A DNA stretch of 64,000 nucleotides from Polaribacter sp. NJDZ03 (GCF_019263805.1 NZ_CP079195.1:375501-439500); one strand, 5' to 3'; positions 36,099-45,324 are shown, counted from the first letter of the stretch. Numbers and translations: made by a program. The notes: generated from the sequence alone by a model not told the origin.

Positions 36099-36359
36099 TT
36101 ATAAAGAAAAAGGAGTTTTTGGAATTGCATGAAAACCTAGAGACTTTACTACGCTTTCAATCTCTTTAATATTAACTAGTTCTGTTGTATGAACTGTAAA
36201 TTCTTTAGGAAAGACTTCTGCATTAATAATTACATCTTTAATGCCGTCTAAAGATGATAGTTTGTCTTTAATTTTTTCTAAATCGTGATTTTCTTTTGCA
36301 TTTGTTTCAAATACTTTTCCGTGATTTCCAGTAATCATATTTTTTGTTATTAAGCTCAT
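36099..36359 (-). CDS. Small HMA-fold protein lacking the CxxC motif
   Basis: 86 residues. The last 60 have the beta-alpha-beta-beta-alpha-beta order of heavy-metal-associated domains (LEKIKDKLSSLDGIKDVIINAEVFPKEFTVHT, then IKEIESVVKSLGFHAIPKTPF), but no Cys at all, so it cannot bind copper in the usual way. Function is unknown. Convergent with the glycoside locus; no partner gene. Confidence 0.65.
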   Translation of the reverse strand: MSLITKNMITGNHGKVFETNAKENHDLEKIKDKLSSLDGIKDVIINAEVFPKEFTVHTTELVNIKEIESVVKSLGFHAIPKTPFSL

Positions 36360-36507
36360 ATTTAATGATTTTAAATAATGAATAACTCTATTTTTTAAAG
36401 TTGAGGTAACTTCTAATTCATAGCTAAATTAGCACTTTCGAGTTAGAATCATAAAAATAAAATGCTAATGTTTTTATAATTTTAAGAAAGAATTAAAATC
36501 AGAACTA

Positions 36508-37302
36508 CTAGACCAAAGAAGCCTCATTTATTTTACTATCTAGATTATCAAAATCATACAAGTTTTTATCTAAAAGATGAGAAGGAGATACATTTTGTAA
36601 AGCATTCATCATAATAGCATTTCTATTAGGAAACGCTGTTTCCCAATCCGTAATCATTTGTTTTACATTCTGGCGCTGTAAGTTTTCTTGCGAGCCACAT
36701 AAATTACAAGGTATAATAGGAAAGTTCATAAAGTTGGCATATTCTTCAATATCACTTTCTTTACAAAAAGCAAGAGGTCTTAATACCACTAAGTCACCTG
36801 CATCATTTTTAAATTTAGGCGGCATGGTTTCCATTTTTCCAGCAAAAAAGAAGTTCAAGAAAAATGTTTCTAGAATATCATTTCTATGGTGTCCTAAAGC
36901 CAATTTATTACAGCCTAAATCTTTGGCGGCTTCATATAGCGTTCCTCTACGTAAACGTGAACATAAACTACAGGTAGTTTTACCTTCTGGAGTTTTGTCC
37001 ATTACAATTTTATAAGTGTTTTTTTCTATAATTTTATAATCAACCCCTAAGTTATGTAAATAGGTAGGGAGTACTTCTACAGGAAAACCAGGTTGTTTTT
37101 GATCTAAATTTACGGCAACAATATTAAAAGAAATTGGCGCTACTTTCTGGAAATATAGTAACATATTTAGCATTGCATAACTATCTTTTCCTCCAGAAAG
37201 GCAAACCATTATTTTATCTCCTTCAGCAATCATAGTAAATTGCTGTATTGCTTCTGCAACAGCGCGCTGTAGTTTTTTTGTTACCTGTTTTATGTTTTCC
37301 AT
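36508..37302 (-). CDS. ttcA: tRNA 2-thiocytidine synthetase TtcA
   Basis: 264 residues; makes 2-thiocytidine at position 32 of some tRNAs. PP-loop [10 protein letters not shown] binds ATP; the two CxxC pairs that carry the Fe-S cluster are in [10 protein letters not shown] and [14 protein letters not shown] -7-like box TATTTTTG on the minus strand (37308-37315) sits 5 bp before the ATG, which suggests a short or absent leader, although no -33 TTG is seen. Divergent from the his operon. Confidence 0.93.
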   Translation of the reverse strand: MENIKQVTKKLQRAVAEAIQQFTMIAEGDKIMVCLSGGKDSYAMLNMLLYFQKVAPISFNIVAVNLDQKQPGFPVEVLPTYLHNLGVDYKIIEKNTYKIVMDKTPEGKTTCSLCSRLRRGTLYEAAKDLGCNKLALGHHRNDILETFFLNFFFAGKMETMPPKFKNDAGDLVVLRPLAFCKESDIEEYANFMNFPIIPCNLCGSQENLQRQNVKQMITDWETAFPNRNAIMMNALQNVSPSHLLDKNLYDFDNLDSKINEASLV

Positions 37303-37478
37303 GGCTGCAAAAATAGTAGTTTGTTCTTAAAAGCTAAGAGAGATTTATAAATAAAAAAATATAAATTTTAAACAAATATTAATATTTTGATTAATATTTA
37401 ATTTTAATAACTTTTTTTATATGTTTATTAGTGTAATTAAAAATAAAATTTTGATATTTGCATAGAAATAAACAAGAC

Positions 37479-37535
37479 ATGACTTTTATTCAAAACCATC
37501 ATCATCATTTTTACAATTGCAGTCAAGCGATTTAA
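37479..37535 (+). CDS. hisL: his operon leader peptide
   Basis: An 18-residue peptide, MTFIQNHHHHFYNCSQAI, with four consecutive CAT His codons (37497-37508). It is followed 30 bp later by a terminator hairpin and then hisG, the classic layout of transcription attenuation by charged tRNA-His: a ribosome that stalls at the His codons would disturb folding of the terminator. Too short for gene callers. Confidence 0.88.
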   Translation: MTFIQNHHHHFYNCSQAI

Positions 37536-37565
37536 AAGTGTATTGAATAAAATCAAGATATTTAT

Positions 37566-37598
37566 AAACCCGTTTGAGCGAATCAAACGGGTTTTTTT
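37566..37598 (+). terminator. his attenuator terminator
   Basis: A 12-bp stem AAACCCGTTTGA / TCAAACGGGTTT with loop GCGAA and a run of T. It is placed between the His leader peptide and hisG (37640), so it acts as the attenuator. Confidence 0.9.
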
Positions 37599-37639
37599 AA
37601 TTTTAAACCGTATTTGCTCAGGCATCAAACAAAACAAAA

Positions 37640-38497
37640 ATGAGTAATTTAAGAATTGCAGTACAGAAATCAGGAAGATTAAATGAAGATTCAATGAGTA
37701 TCTTAAAAGATATCGGAATCTCAATAGACAACGGAAAAGATCAATTAAAAGCATCCGCAAGAAATTTTCCTGTAGAAGTTTTTTATCTTAGAAATGGAGA
37801 TATTCCGCAGTATTTAAGAGATGGAGTTGTAGATGCTGCTATTATAGGCGAAAATGTTTTAATAGAAAAAGGAAACGATTTAGACTTTATAGAGCGTTTA
37901 GGTTTTTCTAAATGTAAAGTTTCTATAGCAGTGCCAAAAGAATCTAAAGCGAATTCATTAAAAGATTTAGACGGAAAAAGAATTGCTACATCTTATCCAG
38001 AAACGGTTAAAAAATATTTAAAAGAGTATAATATAGAGGCACAGTTGCACATTATTAACGGTTCTGTAGAAATTGCACCAAATATTGGTTTAGCAGACGG
38101 AATTTGTGATATCGTTTCTAGTGGAAGCACACTATTTAAAAACGGATTAAAAGAGATTGAAGTTCTTTTAAAATCGGAAGCAGTTTTAGCTGTTTCACCA
38201 TTAATTTCAGATGAAAGAATGGCCATTTTAGAGAAAATTCAATTCAGAATTCAGTCTGTTTTAAAAGGTAGAGACTCTAAATACGTGTTGCTAAATGCAC
38301 CTAACGATAAATTAGATGACATTTTAAATTTATTACCAGGTATGAGAAGTCCTACTGTTTTGCCATTGGCACAAAAAGGATGGAGTTCTGTACACACAGT
38401 AATTAGCAAGAATGAATTTTGGGAAATTATAGAGGAGTTAAAAGCTAATGGTGCAGAAGGTATTTTAGTTTGCCCTATCGAAAAAATGGTGCTTTAA
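37640..38497 (+). CDS. hisG: ATP phosphoribosyltransferase (long form)
   Basis: 285 residues, first step of His synthesis: ATP + PRPP to PR-ATP. Catalytic part has LRIAVQKSGRLNEDS and the PRPP loop GICDIVSSGSTLFKNGLKE; the C-terminal ACT-like regulatory domain (about 215-285; LLPGMRSPTVLPLA) marks the long, His-inhibited form. First structural gene of the his operon, behind the leader and attenuator. Confidence 0.96.
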   Translation: MSNLRIAVQKSGRLNEDSMSILKDIGISIDNGKDQLKASARNFPVEVFYLRNGDIPQYLRDGVVDAAIIGENVLIEKGNDLDFIERLGFSKCKVSIAVPKESKANSLKDLDGKRIATSYPETVKKYLKEYNIEAQLHIINGSVEIAPNIGLADGICDIVSSGSTLFKNGLKEIEVLLKSEAVLAVSPLISDERMAILEKIQFRIQSVLKGRDSKYVLLNAPNDKLDDILNLLPGMRSPTVLPLAQKGWSSVHTVISKNEFWEIIEELKANGAEGILVCPIEKMVL

Positions 38498-38510
38498 TTA
38501 GCCCGCTACT

Positions 38511-38538
38511 CCTGCAAGGTTTTCAGAACCTTGTAGGT
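38511..38538. repeat. Palindromic repeat (REP-like), copy 1
   Basis: Near-perfect palindrome CCTGCAAGG..CCTTGTAGG. An inverted near-copy is at 38699-38726. Located just after hisG. Confidence 0.7.
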
Positions 38539-38559
38539 GTTGATTTATTATTATTATTA

Positions 38560-38631
38560 GGGCGTTTTAACGGGCTTTACACTATATCTTTTTGTGAAAA
38601 ACAAAAAGGATGCCGTTTCAATCCCTAACGC
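38560..38631. repeat. Interspersed Bacteroidetes repeat element
   Basis: Starts GGGCGTTTTAACGGGC, passes through ATCTTTTTGTG and CAAAAAGGATGCCGTTTC and ends AATCCCTAACGC. This order is that of an element scattered through many Bacteroidetes genomes; this copy is degenerate. It lies between the two REP-like palindromes. Confidence 0.55.
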
Positions 38632-38698
38632 AAATTGCAAGTTTGCAAACATTCTGCAAGGTTTAAAAACTTTGTTCGTATAAATTAAAAAGTAAAAT

Positions 38699-38726
38699 AC
38701 CTACAAGGTTTTAGAAACCTTGCAGG
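38699..38726. repeat. Palindromic repeat (REP-like), copy 2
   Basis: Inverted near-copy of 38511-38538 (ACCTACAAGG..CCTTGCAGG), 13 bp before hisD. Confidence 0.7.
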
Positions 38727-38739
38727 AGAAATTTAAAAC

Positions 38740-40023
38740 ATGAATACAATTATAAACCCATCCAGAAAAGAGTGGTCTCAAATTTTAGAGAGACCTACAA
38801 AAACGGTTGATGATATAGAAGGAGTTGTAAATGAAGTTTTTGCTGATATCAAAGAAAACGGAGATGCAGCTGTAAAGAAATACACCGCAAAATTTGATGG
38901 TGTTTCTTTAGAAAATACAATTGTTTCGTTAGATGAAATAGAAGAAGCAATTTCATTAGTTTCTAATGAGTTAAAAGACGCTATTATTCTTGCAAAAGAA
39001 AATATAACCAAATTTCATACTGCTCAAAAAACAGAAAAAGTATTTGTAGAAACGGCAAACGGGGTTTCATGTTGGCAAGAAAAAAGACCAATTACTAAAG
39101 TTGGTTTGTATATTCCTGGAGGAACAGCACCTTTGTTTTCTACGGTTTTGATGTTGGCAATTCCTGCACAAATTGCAGGTTGTAAAGAAATAGTGTTATG
39201 TTCTCCTCCAAATAAAGAAGGTAAAATTCATCCGGCTATTTTGTATGCTGCAAATTTATGCGGAGTTACAAAAATTATAAAAGTTGGCGGAATTCAAGCT
39301 ATTGCAGGATATACGTTTGGAACAGAAACCATTCCGCAAGTTTATAAAATATTTGGCCCAGGAAATCAGTATGTAACCGTTGCAAAGCAATTGTCTACAA
39401 AACATGGTGTTGCCATAGATATGCCTGCAGGTCCAAGTGAATTGTTAGTGGTTGCAGACGATTCTGCAAACGCAAGTTATGTGGCTTCAGATTTATTAAG
39501 TCAAGCAGAACATGGTGCTGATAGTCAAGTTATTTTGGTATCAACATCAAAAGAAATGATTGCTGAGGTTGCCAAAGAAATAGAAACTCAGTTAGCTAAA
39601 TTAACGAGAGCAGAAATAGCTCAGAAAGCGATCAATAATTCGAAATCTATTTTTGTAGAGAATGATGAAATCGCTTTAGAGTTGATTAATCAGTATGGTC
39701 CAGAACACTTTATTGTTTGTACAAATAATAATGATTTTTATGTAGATAATATAGAAAATGCAGGTTCTGTTTTTATTGGTAATTACACACCAGAAAGTGC
39801 GGGAGATTATGCATCTGGAACCAACCATACATTACCAACAAACGGATTTTCTAAATCGTATTCTGGTGTAAACTTAGATAGTTTTACAAAAAGTATTACG
39901 TTTCAGAAAATATCTAAAGAAGGTATTAAAACAATAGGAAAATCTATTGAGTTAATGGCAGCAGCAGAAGGTTTAGATGCACATAAAAATGCAGTTTCAA
40001 TTCGTTTAAAAGATTTAAAATAA
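38740..40023 (+). CDS. hisD: Histidinol dehydrogenase
   Basis: 427 residues; oxidises histidinol to histidine using two NAD+. Recognised by the KVGLYIPGGTAPLFSTVLM region, GPGNQYVTVAKQ, MPAGPSELLVVADDSAN, the zinc site at QAEHGADSQV, and YGPEHFIVCT. Second gene of the operon. Confidence 0.96.
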   Translation: MNTIINPSRKEWSQILERPTKTVDDIEGVVNEVFADIKENGDAAVKKYTAKFDGVSLENTIVSLDEIEEAISLVSNELKDAIILAKENITKFHTAQKTEKVFVETANGVSCWQEKRPITKVGLYIPGGTAPLFSTVLMLAIPAQIAGCKEIVLCSPPNKEGKIHPAILYAANLCGVTKIIKVGGIQAIAGYTFGTETIPQVYKIFGPGNQYVTVAKQLSTKHGVAIDMPAGPSELLVVADDSANASYVASDLLSQAEHGADSQVILVSTSKEMIAEVAKEIETQLAKLTRAEIAQKAINNSKSIFVENDEIALELINQYGPEHFIVCTNNNDFYVDNIENAGSVFIGNYTPESAGDYASGTNHTLPTNGFSKSYSGVNLDSFTKSITFQKISKEGIKTIGKSIELMAAAEGLDAHKNAVSIRLKDLK

Positions 40024-40033
40024 TTAGTAAGCT

Positions 40034-40103
40034 TGTCATTCTGAACTTGTTTCAGAATCTCAAAACATAAATAGTTAGATGCTGAAATAAATTAAGCATG
40101 ACA
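40034..40103. repeat. Interspersed inverted repeat TGTCATTCTGAAC..
   Basis: Long imperfect hairpin: TGTCATTCTGAACTTG..TTCAGAATCT opposite AGATGCTGAAATAAATT..AGCATGACA. Its last bases supply the ATG at 40098 that looks like a hisC start. Confidence 0.7.
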
Positions 40104-40112
40104 AAAAATAAA

Positions 40113-41168
40113 ATGAAAACAGACTTTAACATCAACAACTTAGTTAGAGAAAATATAAAATCTCTAAAGCCATATTCATCTGCAAGAGATGAGTATAAAG
40201 ACGTTAATACAACAGAAATGATTTTCTTAGACGCTAATGAAAATCCTTTTGAAAACGGTGTAAATAGATATCCAGATCCGCAACAAAACAATGTAAAAGA
40301 TTTATTGTCTGGTATAAAAGGAGTTTCTAAAGAAAACATTCTTTTAGGAAACGGAAGTGATGAGGTTTTAGATTTAATATTTAGAGCTTTTTGTGAGCCT
40401 AATAGAGACAATGTAATCACCTTGCCACCTACATACGGAATGTATTCTGTGTTGGCAAATATTAATGCCATCGAAAATAGAGAGGTATTATTAAATGATG
40501 ATTTTCAGCCACAAGTTAGTAAGATTTTAAAAGAAGCAGATGTAAATAGTAAAGTTTTGTTTTTGTGTTCTCCAAACAACCCAACAGGAAATAGTTTTTC
40601 GGTAGCATCAGTGAAAGAATTATTAATGAAATTTAAAGGTTTGGTGGTTATTGATGAAGCCTATATAGATTTTTCTGAACATAAAAGTTGGTTAGAAAAG
40701 TTAGAAGAGTTTCCTAATTTAATAATTACACAAACATTATCTAAAGCTTTTGGTTTAGCCGGAATTCGTTTAGGAGTTTGTTATGCATCCAAAGAAATTA
40801 TTAAAATTTTAAACAACATTAAGCCGCCTTATAACGTAAATGAATTAAGCCAGCAAAGAGCCGTTGTTAGATTGCAGAAAATGGATGAAGTTGAAAACGA
40901 AATTTCGCAGTTGATAAGTGAAAGAAAACGACTTAAAAAAGAGCTAGAAAAATGTGAAACTTATATTAAAAAAGTATATCCATCAGACGGTAATTTTTTG
41001 TTGTTAAAAGTAGATGATGCTAATAAACGTTACCAGCAATTAATAGAGTATGGCGTTGTAATTAGAAATAGAACAACACAACCTTTATGTGAAAATACTT
41101 TACGTATAAGTGTTGGAATTTGTGAAGAAAATCAAAGATTATTAAGAGCTTTAAAAGCGATAAAATAA
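40113..41168 (+). CDS. hisC: Histidinol-phosphate aminotransferase
   Basis: 351 residues from the ATG at 40113 (MKTDFNINNL). The earlier in-frame ATG at 40098 belongs to the end of a repeat, so I reject it. PLP enzyme, fold type I: LDANENPFENG, GNGSDEVLDL, SPNNPTGN, DEAY, and the PLP Lys in TQTLSKAFGLAGIRLG. Transfers an amino group from Glu to imidazoleacetol phosphate. Confidence 0.95.
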   Translation: MKTDFNINNLVRENIKSLKPYSSARDEYKDVNTTEMIFLDANENPFENGVNRYPDPQQNNVKDLLSGIKGVSKENILLGNGSDEVLDLIFRAFCEPNRDNVITLPPTYGMYSVLANINAIENREVLLNDDFQPQVSKILKEADVNSKVLFLCSPNNPTGNSFSVASVKELLMKFKGLVVIDEAYIDFSEHKSWLEKLEEFPNLIITQTLSKAFGLAGIRLGVCYASKEIIKILNNIKPPYNVNELSQQRAVVRLQKMDEVENEISQLISERKRLKKELEKCETYIKKVYPSDGNFLLLKVDDANKRYQQLIEYGVVIRNRTTQPLCENTLRISVGICEENQRLLRALKAIK

Positions 41169-41187
41169 ATAAAACTGTTGGTTACTC

Positions 41188-41232
41188 GCCTTTAGCATTT
41201 CGCTAAACGCTAAAAGCCAAGAGCCAAAAGCT
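41188..41232. repeat. Intergenic AAAAGCC-type repeat before hisB
   Basis: GCCTTTAGC..GCTAAACGC, then AAAAGCCAAGAGCCAAAAGC: clustered copies of an (A)AAAGCC/GCTAAA unit able to form a hairpin, 5 bp before the hisB start. The same family recurs at 42379 and 44272. Confidence 0.6.
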
Positions 41233-41237
41233 ACAGT

Positions 41238-42374
41238 ATGAAAAAAGTATTATTTATAGATAGAGACGGAACCTTAGTATTAGAGCCTCCAGTAGATTAT
41301 CAATTAGATAGTTTAGAAAAATTAGAGTTTTATCCGAAGGTTTTTCGTTATATGGCAAGAATTGCCGAAGAATTAGATTTTGAGTTGGTTATGGTAACCA
41401 ACCAAGATGGTTTGGGTACAGAATCTTTTCCGGAAGATACTTTTTGGCCAGCACAAAATAAAGTAATGTCTGCCTTTGAAAAAGAAGGTGTTGTTTTTAC
41501 TGAAGTTCATATAGATAAAACGTTTCCGCATGAAAATGCTGAAACAAGAAAACCAAGAACAGGTTTGTTAACCAAGTATTTTTCTGAAGAATATGATTTG
41601 GCAAACTCTTTTGTTTTAGGTGATAGAATTACCGATATGGAATTGGCTAAAAACTTGGGAGCAAAAGGAATCTTTTTATCTGAAGACCCAGAATTAGGTG
41701 CAGATGAAGTAGAAACTTCTAAGCAAGAAATTTTAGATTGTATTGCTTTAACTTCTACAGATTGGAAATCTATTTACGAGTTTTTAAAATTAAAAGATAG
41801 AGTTTCTGAAATAACAAGAAATACCAATGAAACCAAGATTTACATCAAATTAAATTTAGATGGTTCTGGTAAAAATGATATTTCTACAGGTGTTAAGTTT
41901 TTCGATCATATGTTAGATCAAATTGGTCGTCATGGAGCAATGGATTTAACCGTAAAAGTTGATGGAGATTTAGAGGTAGATGAACACCACACCATAGAAG
42001 ATACAATGATTGCTTTGGGAGAATTATTCAACAAAGCACTAGGAAATAAATTAGGTATTGAGCGTTACGGATTCTGTTTGCCAATGGACGATTGTTTGGC
42101 ACAAGCAGCGGTAGATTTTGGCGGAAGACCTTGGTTGGTTTGGGAAGCTGATTTTAAACGTGAAATGATTGGTGATATGCCAACAGAAATGTTTTTACAT
42201 TTGTTTAAATCGTTTACAGATGGCGCAAGATGTAACTTAAATATTAAGGCAGAAGGCGCAAACGAGCATCATAAAATTGAAGGGATTTTTAAAGCTTTTG
42301 CTAAAGCGATGAAAATGGCGGTTAAAAGAGATGCCAACAAAATGTTTTTACCATCAACAAAAGGTGTGTTATAA
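41238..42374 (+). CDS. hisB: Bifunctional histidinol-phosphatase/IGP dehydratase
   Basis: 378 residues, fused. N-terminal HAD histidinol-phosphatase (D8 and D10 in [21 protein letters not shown]). C-terminal imidazoleglycerol-phosphate dehydratase (about 188-378) with [30 protein letters not shown] and [14 protein letters not shown]. It carries out steps 6 and 8 of His synthesis. Confidence 0.96.
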   Translation: MKKVLFIDRDGTLVLEPPVDYQLDSLEKLEFYPKVFRYMARIAEELDFELVMVTNQDGLGTESFPEDTFWPAQNKVMSAFEKEGVVFTEVHIDKTFPHENAETRKPRTGLLTKYFSEEYDLANSFVLGDRITDMELAKNLGAKGIFLSEDPELGADEVETSKQEILDCIALTSTDWKSIYEFLKLKDRVSEITRNTNETKIYIKLNLDGSGKNDISTGVKFFDHMLDQIGRHGAMDLTVKVDGDLEVDEHHTIEDTMIALGELFNKALGNKLGIERYGFCLPMDDCLAQAAVDFGGRPWLVWEADFKREMIGDMPTEMFLHLFKSFTDGARCNLNIKAEGANEHHKIEGIFKAFAKAMKMAVKRDANKMFLPSTKGVL

Positions 42375-42378
42375 AATT

Positions 42379-42425
42379 GCTTTTAGCTGTTAGCCATTTG
42401 CTAATAGCCAAAAGCTAAAAGCTAA
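42379..42425. repeat. Intergenic AAAAGC-type repeat before hisH
   Basis: GCTTTTAGC..TTGCTAATAGCC, then AAAAGCTAAAAGCTAAAG; ends 3 bp before the hisH ATG. Same family as 41188 and 44272. Confidence 0.65.
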
Positions 42426-42428
42426 AGA

Positions 42429-43010
42429 ATGAAATTAGTCATTATAGATTACGGAGCAGGAAACATAAAAAGTATTCAGTTTGCGTTTAAGAGATTAGGA
42501 ATTGATGCTATTTTGTCAAATAATATTGATAAAATTAGAGCTGCTGATAAAATAATTTTTCCAGGAGTTGGTGAAGCTAGTTCTGCCATGAAAATGTTGC
42601 AAGAAAGTGGATTGGATAAAGTAATTCCGACTTTAACACAACCTGTTTTAGGAATTTGTTTAGGAATGCAATTAATGTGTAATTCATCTGAAGAAGGAAA
42701 TACAAAAGGATTGGGTATTTTTGATGTGGCGATAAAGAAGTTTTCGAAAGCAGTAAAAGTTCCACAAATGGGTTGGAACGTTATTTATAATTTAAAATCT
42801 GATTTATTTACAGGAATTAAAGAGAAAGAATTTATGTATTTAGTGCATAGCTTTTACGCAGAAAATTGTGAAGAAGCAATTGCAACTACAGATTACGAAT
42901 TTGAATATGCATCAGCATTAAAAAAAGATAACTTTTATGGAACACAGTTCCACCCAGAAAAAAGTGGTATAGCAGGAAGTAAGATTTTACAAAACTTCTT
43001 AAATTTATAA
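42429..43010 (+). CDS. hisH: Imidazole glycerol phosphate synthase, glutaminase subunit
   Basis: 193 residues, class I glutamine amidotransferase. Nucleophile C77 in LGICLGMQLM, catalytic His in TQFHPEKSG. Delivers ammonia to HisF. The ridA-like gene follows 12 bp later. Confidence 0.96.
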   Translation: MKLVIIDYGAGNIKSIQFAFKRLGIDAILSNNIDKIRAADKIIFPGVGEASSAMKMLQESGLDKVIPTLTQPVLGICLGMQLMCNSSEEGNTKGLGIFDVAIKKFSKAVKVPQMGWNVIYNLKSDLFTGIKEKEFMYLVHSFYAENCEEAIATTDYEFEYASALKKDNFYGTQFHPEKSGIAGSKILQNFLNL

Positions 43011-43022
43011 AATAGAATTAAT

Positions 43023-43403
43023 ATGGCAAGAAAATTAATAAGTTCGGGTTCTCCTTTTGAGGATGAAATGGGGTATTCTAGAGCAGTAGTAGAAGGAGAT
43101 TGGGTTTTTGTATCAGGAACAACAGGTTTTAATTATGAAAATATGACAATTGCCGATGATGTTGTAAACCAAACTGAGCAGTGTTTTAAAAATATAAAAG
43201 CTGTTTTAGAGCAAGCAGGTTCTGGTTTAGATAAAATAGTACGTGTTACTTATATATTACCAACTGCGTCTGATTTTAATTCAATATTACCAGTTTTAAA
43301 AAAATATATGGGAGATGTAAAGCCAGCAGCTACCGTTTTTTCTGCAGCGTTAATTGATGAAAAAATGAAAATTGAAATTCAGGTTACTGCTTTGAATAAG
43401 TAA
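43023..43403 (+). CDS. RidA/YjgF family protein within the his operon
   Basis: 126 residues of the RidA fold (GYSRAVVEGDWVFVSGTTG, VRVTYILPTASDFN, KPAATVFSAALIDEKMKIEIQVTAL). RidA proteins hydrolyse reactive enamine/imine products of PLP enzymes. The Arg that binds the substrate carboxylate in E. coli RidA (R105) is not present at its usual place: the segment is FSAALIDEKMKIEI, so this is probably a variant of the family. Lies between hisH and hisA. Confidence 0.85.
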   Translation: MARKLISSGSPFEDEMGYSRAVVEGDWVFVSGTTGFNYENMTIADDVVNQTEQCFKNIKAVLEQAGSGLDKIVRVTYILPTASDFNSILPVLKKYMGDVKPAATVFSAALIDEKMKIEIQVTALNK

Positions 43404-43411
43404 TTACTTTG

Positions 43412-43444
43412 AGACCTGTCAGGTTTTTAAAACCTGACAGGTCT
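43412..43444. repeat. Perfect palindrome between ridA-like gene and hisA
   Basis: 16-bp arms AGACCTGTCAGGTTTT / AAAACCTGACAGGTCT around one T: a perfect inverted repeat. Recognisable as a common flavobacterial interspersed palindrome. It lies between genes of one operon, so may be a terminator or a processing hairpin. Confidence 0.8.
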
Positions 43445-43463
43445 TATATAAGATAAAAAAAAT

Positions 43464-44201
43464 ATGAGAATTATTCCAGCCATAGATATTATTGACGGAA
43501 AATGTGTTCGTTTAACAAAAGGCGATTACAGCACCAAGAAAATTTATAATGAGAGTCCATTAGAGGTTGCCAAAGAATTTGAAGCTGCAGGAATCGAATA
43601 TTTACATGTAGTAGATTTAGATGGTGCAAAAGCAAGTCAAATTATCAATCATAAAGTATTAGAGCAAATTGCTTCTAAAACCAATTTAAAGATTGATTTT
43701 GGTGGTGGTTTAAAGTCTGATAAAGATTTAGAAATTGCTTTTAATTCTGGAGCTAATCAAATTACTGGTGGAAGTATTGCTGTAAAAAATAATGAAATTT
43801 TTGAAAGCTGGATTGAAAAATATGGTTCAGAAAAAATTATTTTAGGTGCCGATTTTTATCCTGATACAACAGGAGGGAAGATTGCAACGAATGGTTGGCA
43901 AGAAGAAAGTTCTTTAGAATTGATACCTTTTATTGCTAATTATCAGCAAAAAGGTATTCAGTATATTATATGTACAGATATTTCTAAAGATGGTATGTTA
44001 CAAGGACCAAGTTTTGATATTTATAATCAGATTTTATCCGAAGTAAAAAATGTAAAACTAATTGCTTCTGGAGGAATATCTGCTTTTGATGAATTGCCAA
44101 AATTAGCAGAAAATGGTTGTGAAGGTGTTATAATAGGAAAAGCGATTTATGAAAATAAAATTAGCTTAAAACAGTTGGAACAATTTATATTAAATAATTA
44201 A
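43464..44201 (+). CDS. hisA: ProFAR isomerase HisA
   Basis: 245 residues, (beta/alpha)8 barrel. Catalytic D8 in [23 protein letters not shown], second catalytic Asp in [26 protein letters not shown], and [10 protein letters not shown]. Isomerises ProFAR to PRFAR. Confidence 0.96.
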   Translation: MRIIPAIDIIDGKCVRLTKGDYSTKKIYNESPLEVAKEFEAAGIEYLHVVDLDGAKASQIINHKVLEQIASKTNLKIDFGGGLKSDKDLEIAFNSGANQITGGSIAVKNNEIFESWIEKYGSEKIILGADFYPDTTGGKIATNGWQEESSLELIPFIANYQQKGIQYIICTDISKDGMLQGPSFDIYNQILSEVKNVKLIASGGISAFDELPKLAENGCEGVIIGKAIYENKISLKQLEQFILNN

Positions 44202-44203
44202 AT

Positions 44204-44260
44204 GTCAGTTCGAGGGCAGTCGAAAATTATTAAAAACCTTTCGACTGCGCTCAAGGAGAC
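44204..44260. repeat. GTCGAAA/TTTCGACTGCGCTC inverted repeat
   Basis: GTCAGTTCGAGGGCAGTCGAAA opposite CTTTCGACTGCGCTCAAGGAGAC in outline: an inverted pair of a type scattered in flavobacterial genomes, directly after hisA. A partial relative is at about 57868-57885. Confidence 0.65.
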
Positions 44261-44271
44261 ATATTTTAAAT

Positions 44272-44330
44272 AGCAATTAGCTTTTAGCAGTTCGCAATTC
44301 GCGAAAAGCCAAAAGCGAAAAGCCAAAAGT
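44272..44330. repeat. AAAAGCC-type repeat before hisF
   Basis: AGCAATTAGCTTTTAGCAG, then GCGAAAAGCCAAAAGCGAAA: the third member of the AAAAGCC family, ending 6 bp before the hisF ATG. Confidence 0.65.
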
Positions 44331-44336
44331 GAAAAA

Positions 44337-45092
44337 ATGTTAACAAAAAGAATAATACCTTGCTTAGATATTAAAAACGGAAGAACTGTAAAAGGTGTTA
44401 ATTTCGTAAATTTAATAGATGCAGGAGATCCTGTGGTTTTAGCAAAACAATATGCAGATTTAGGTGCAGACGAATTGGTTTTTTTAGATATTTCTGCAAC
44501 TTTAGAAGGTAGAAAAACCATGATAGAAATGGTGCATCAAGTGGCAGAACAAGTAAATATTCCGTTTACAGTTGGTGGTGGAATTTCTTCTGTAGAAAAT
44601 GTAAATGAGTTGTTAAAATGGGGAGCAGATAAGGTTTCTATCAATTCATCTGCAGTAAAAAGACCAGATTTAGTAAACGAATTAGCAGAAAAATTTGGAA
44701 GTCAGTGTGTAGTGGTTGCAATTGATGCAAAACAAATTGATGGAGAATGGATTGTCCATTTGGCTGGAGGAACAATACCTACAGAATTGAATTTATTTGA
44801 GTGGGCAAAAGAGGTTGAAAATCGTGGAGCAGGAGAAATTTTATTTACTTCTATGAATCATGATGGTACAAAAGCAGGTTTTGCAAATGAAGCTTTGGCG
44901 CATTTATCTGAGTTACTGAATATTCCAATTATAGCTTCTGGAGGAGCGGGAACTATTCAGCATTTTGTTGATACATTTAAAGAAGGGAAAGCAGATGCTG
45001 CTTTGGCTGCAAGTGTTTTTCATTTTGGAGAAATTCCTATTTTGGAGTTGAAAGAAGAATTGAAAAAACAAAATATACCAGTTAGAATATAA
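44337..45092 (+). CDS. hisF: Imidazole glycerol phosphate synthase, cyclase subunit
   Basis: 251 residues, (beta/alpha)8 barrel; partner of HisH. Catalytic D11 in [16 protein letters not shown], second Asp in [33 protein letters not shown]. Closes the imidazole ring to give IGP and AICAR. Confidence 0.96.
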   Translation: MLTKRIIPCLDIKNGRTVKGVNFVNLIDAGDPVVLAKQYADLGADELVFLDISATLEGRKTMIEMVHQVAEQVNIPFTVGGGISSVENVNELLKWGADKVSINSSAVKRPDLVNELAEKFGSQCVVVAIDAKQIDGEWIVHLAGGTIPTELNLFEWAKEVENRGAGEILFTSMNHDGTKAGFANEALAHLSELLNIPIIASGGAGTIQHFVDTFKEGKADAALAASVFHFGEIPILELKEELKKQNIPVRI

Positions 45093-45217
45093 AAAATAAA
45101 GAATGTCATTCCGAAGAAAAAGGAATTTCATAATTGATAATAAACAAAAAGTTCTCGATATAATTTCGATAGAAAATTGAAATCACTTGAACTGGCAGAA
45201 ATTAACGGAAATAAAAA

Positions 45218-45324
45218 TGTCATTCCGAATGTTATTGAAATCAAAATATATTTTGATTGAAATTAAATAGAGAAGCTAATAAGGAGGAGTCTAAATCTCT
45301 GAAAAGGTTCATTTAGAAATGACA
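45218..45324. repeat. Degenerate TGTCATTCCGA-type repeat before hisIE
   Basis: TGTCATTCCGAATG at the left, AAATGACAAG at the right (45316-45325), with inner pairs such as GAAATCAAAATATATTTTGATTG. A shorter TGTCATTCCGAAG copy is at 45105. The right end supplies the ATG at 45319 that looks like a start. Confidence 0.5.
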
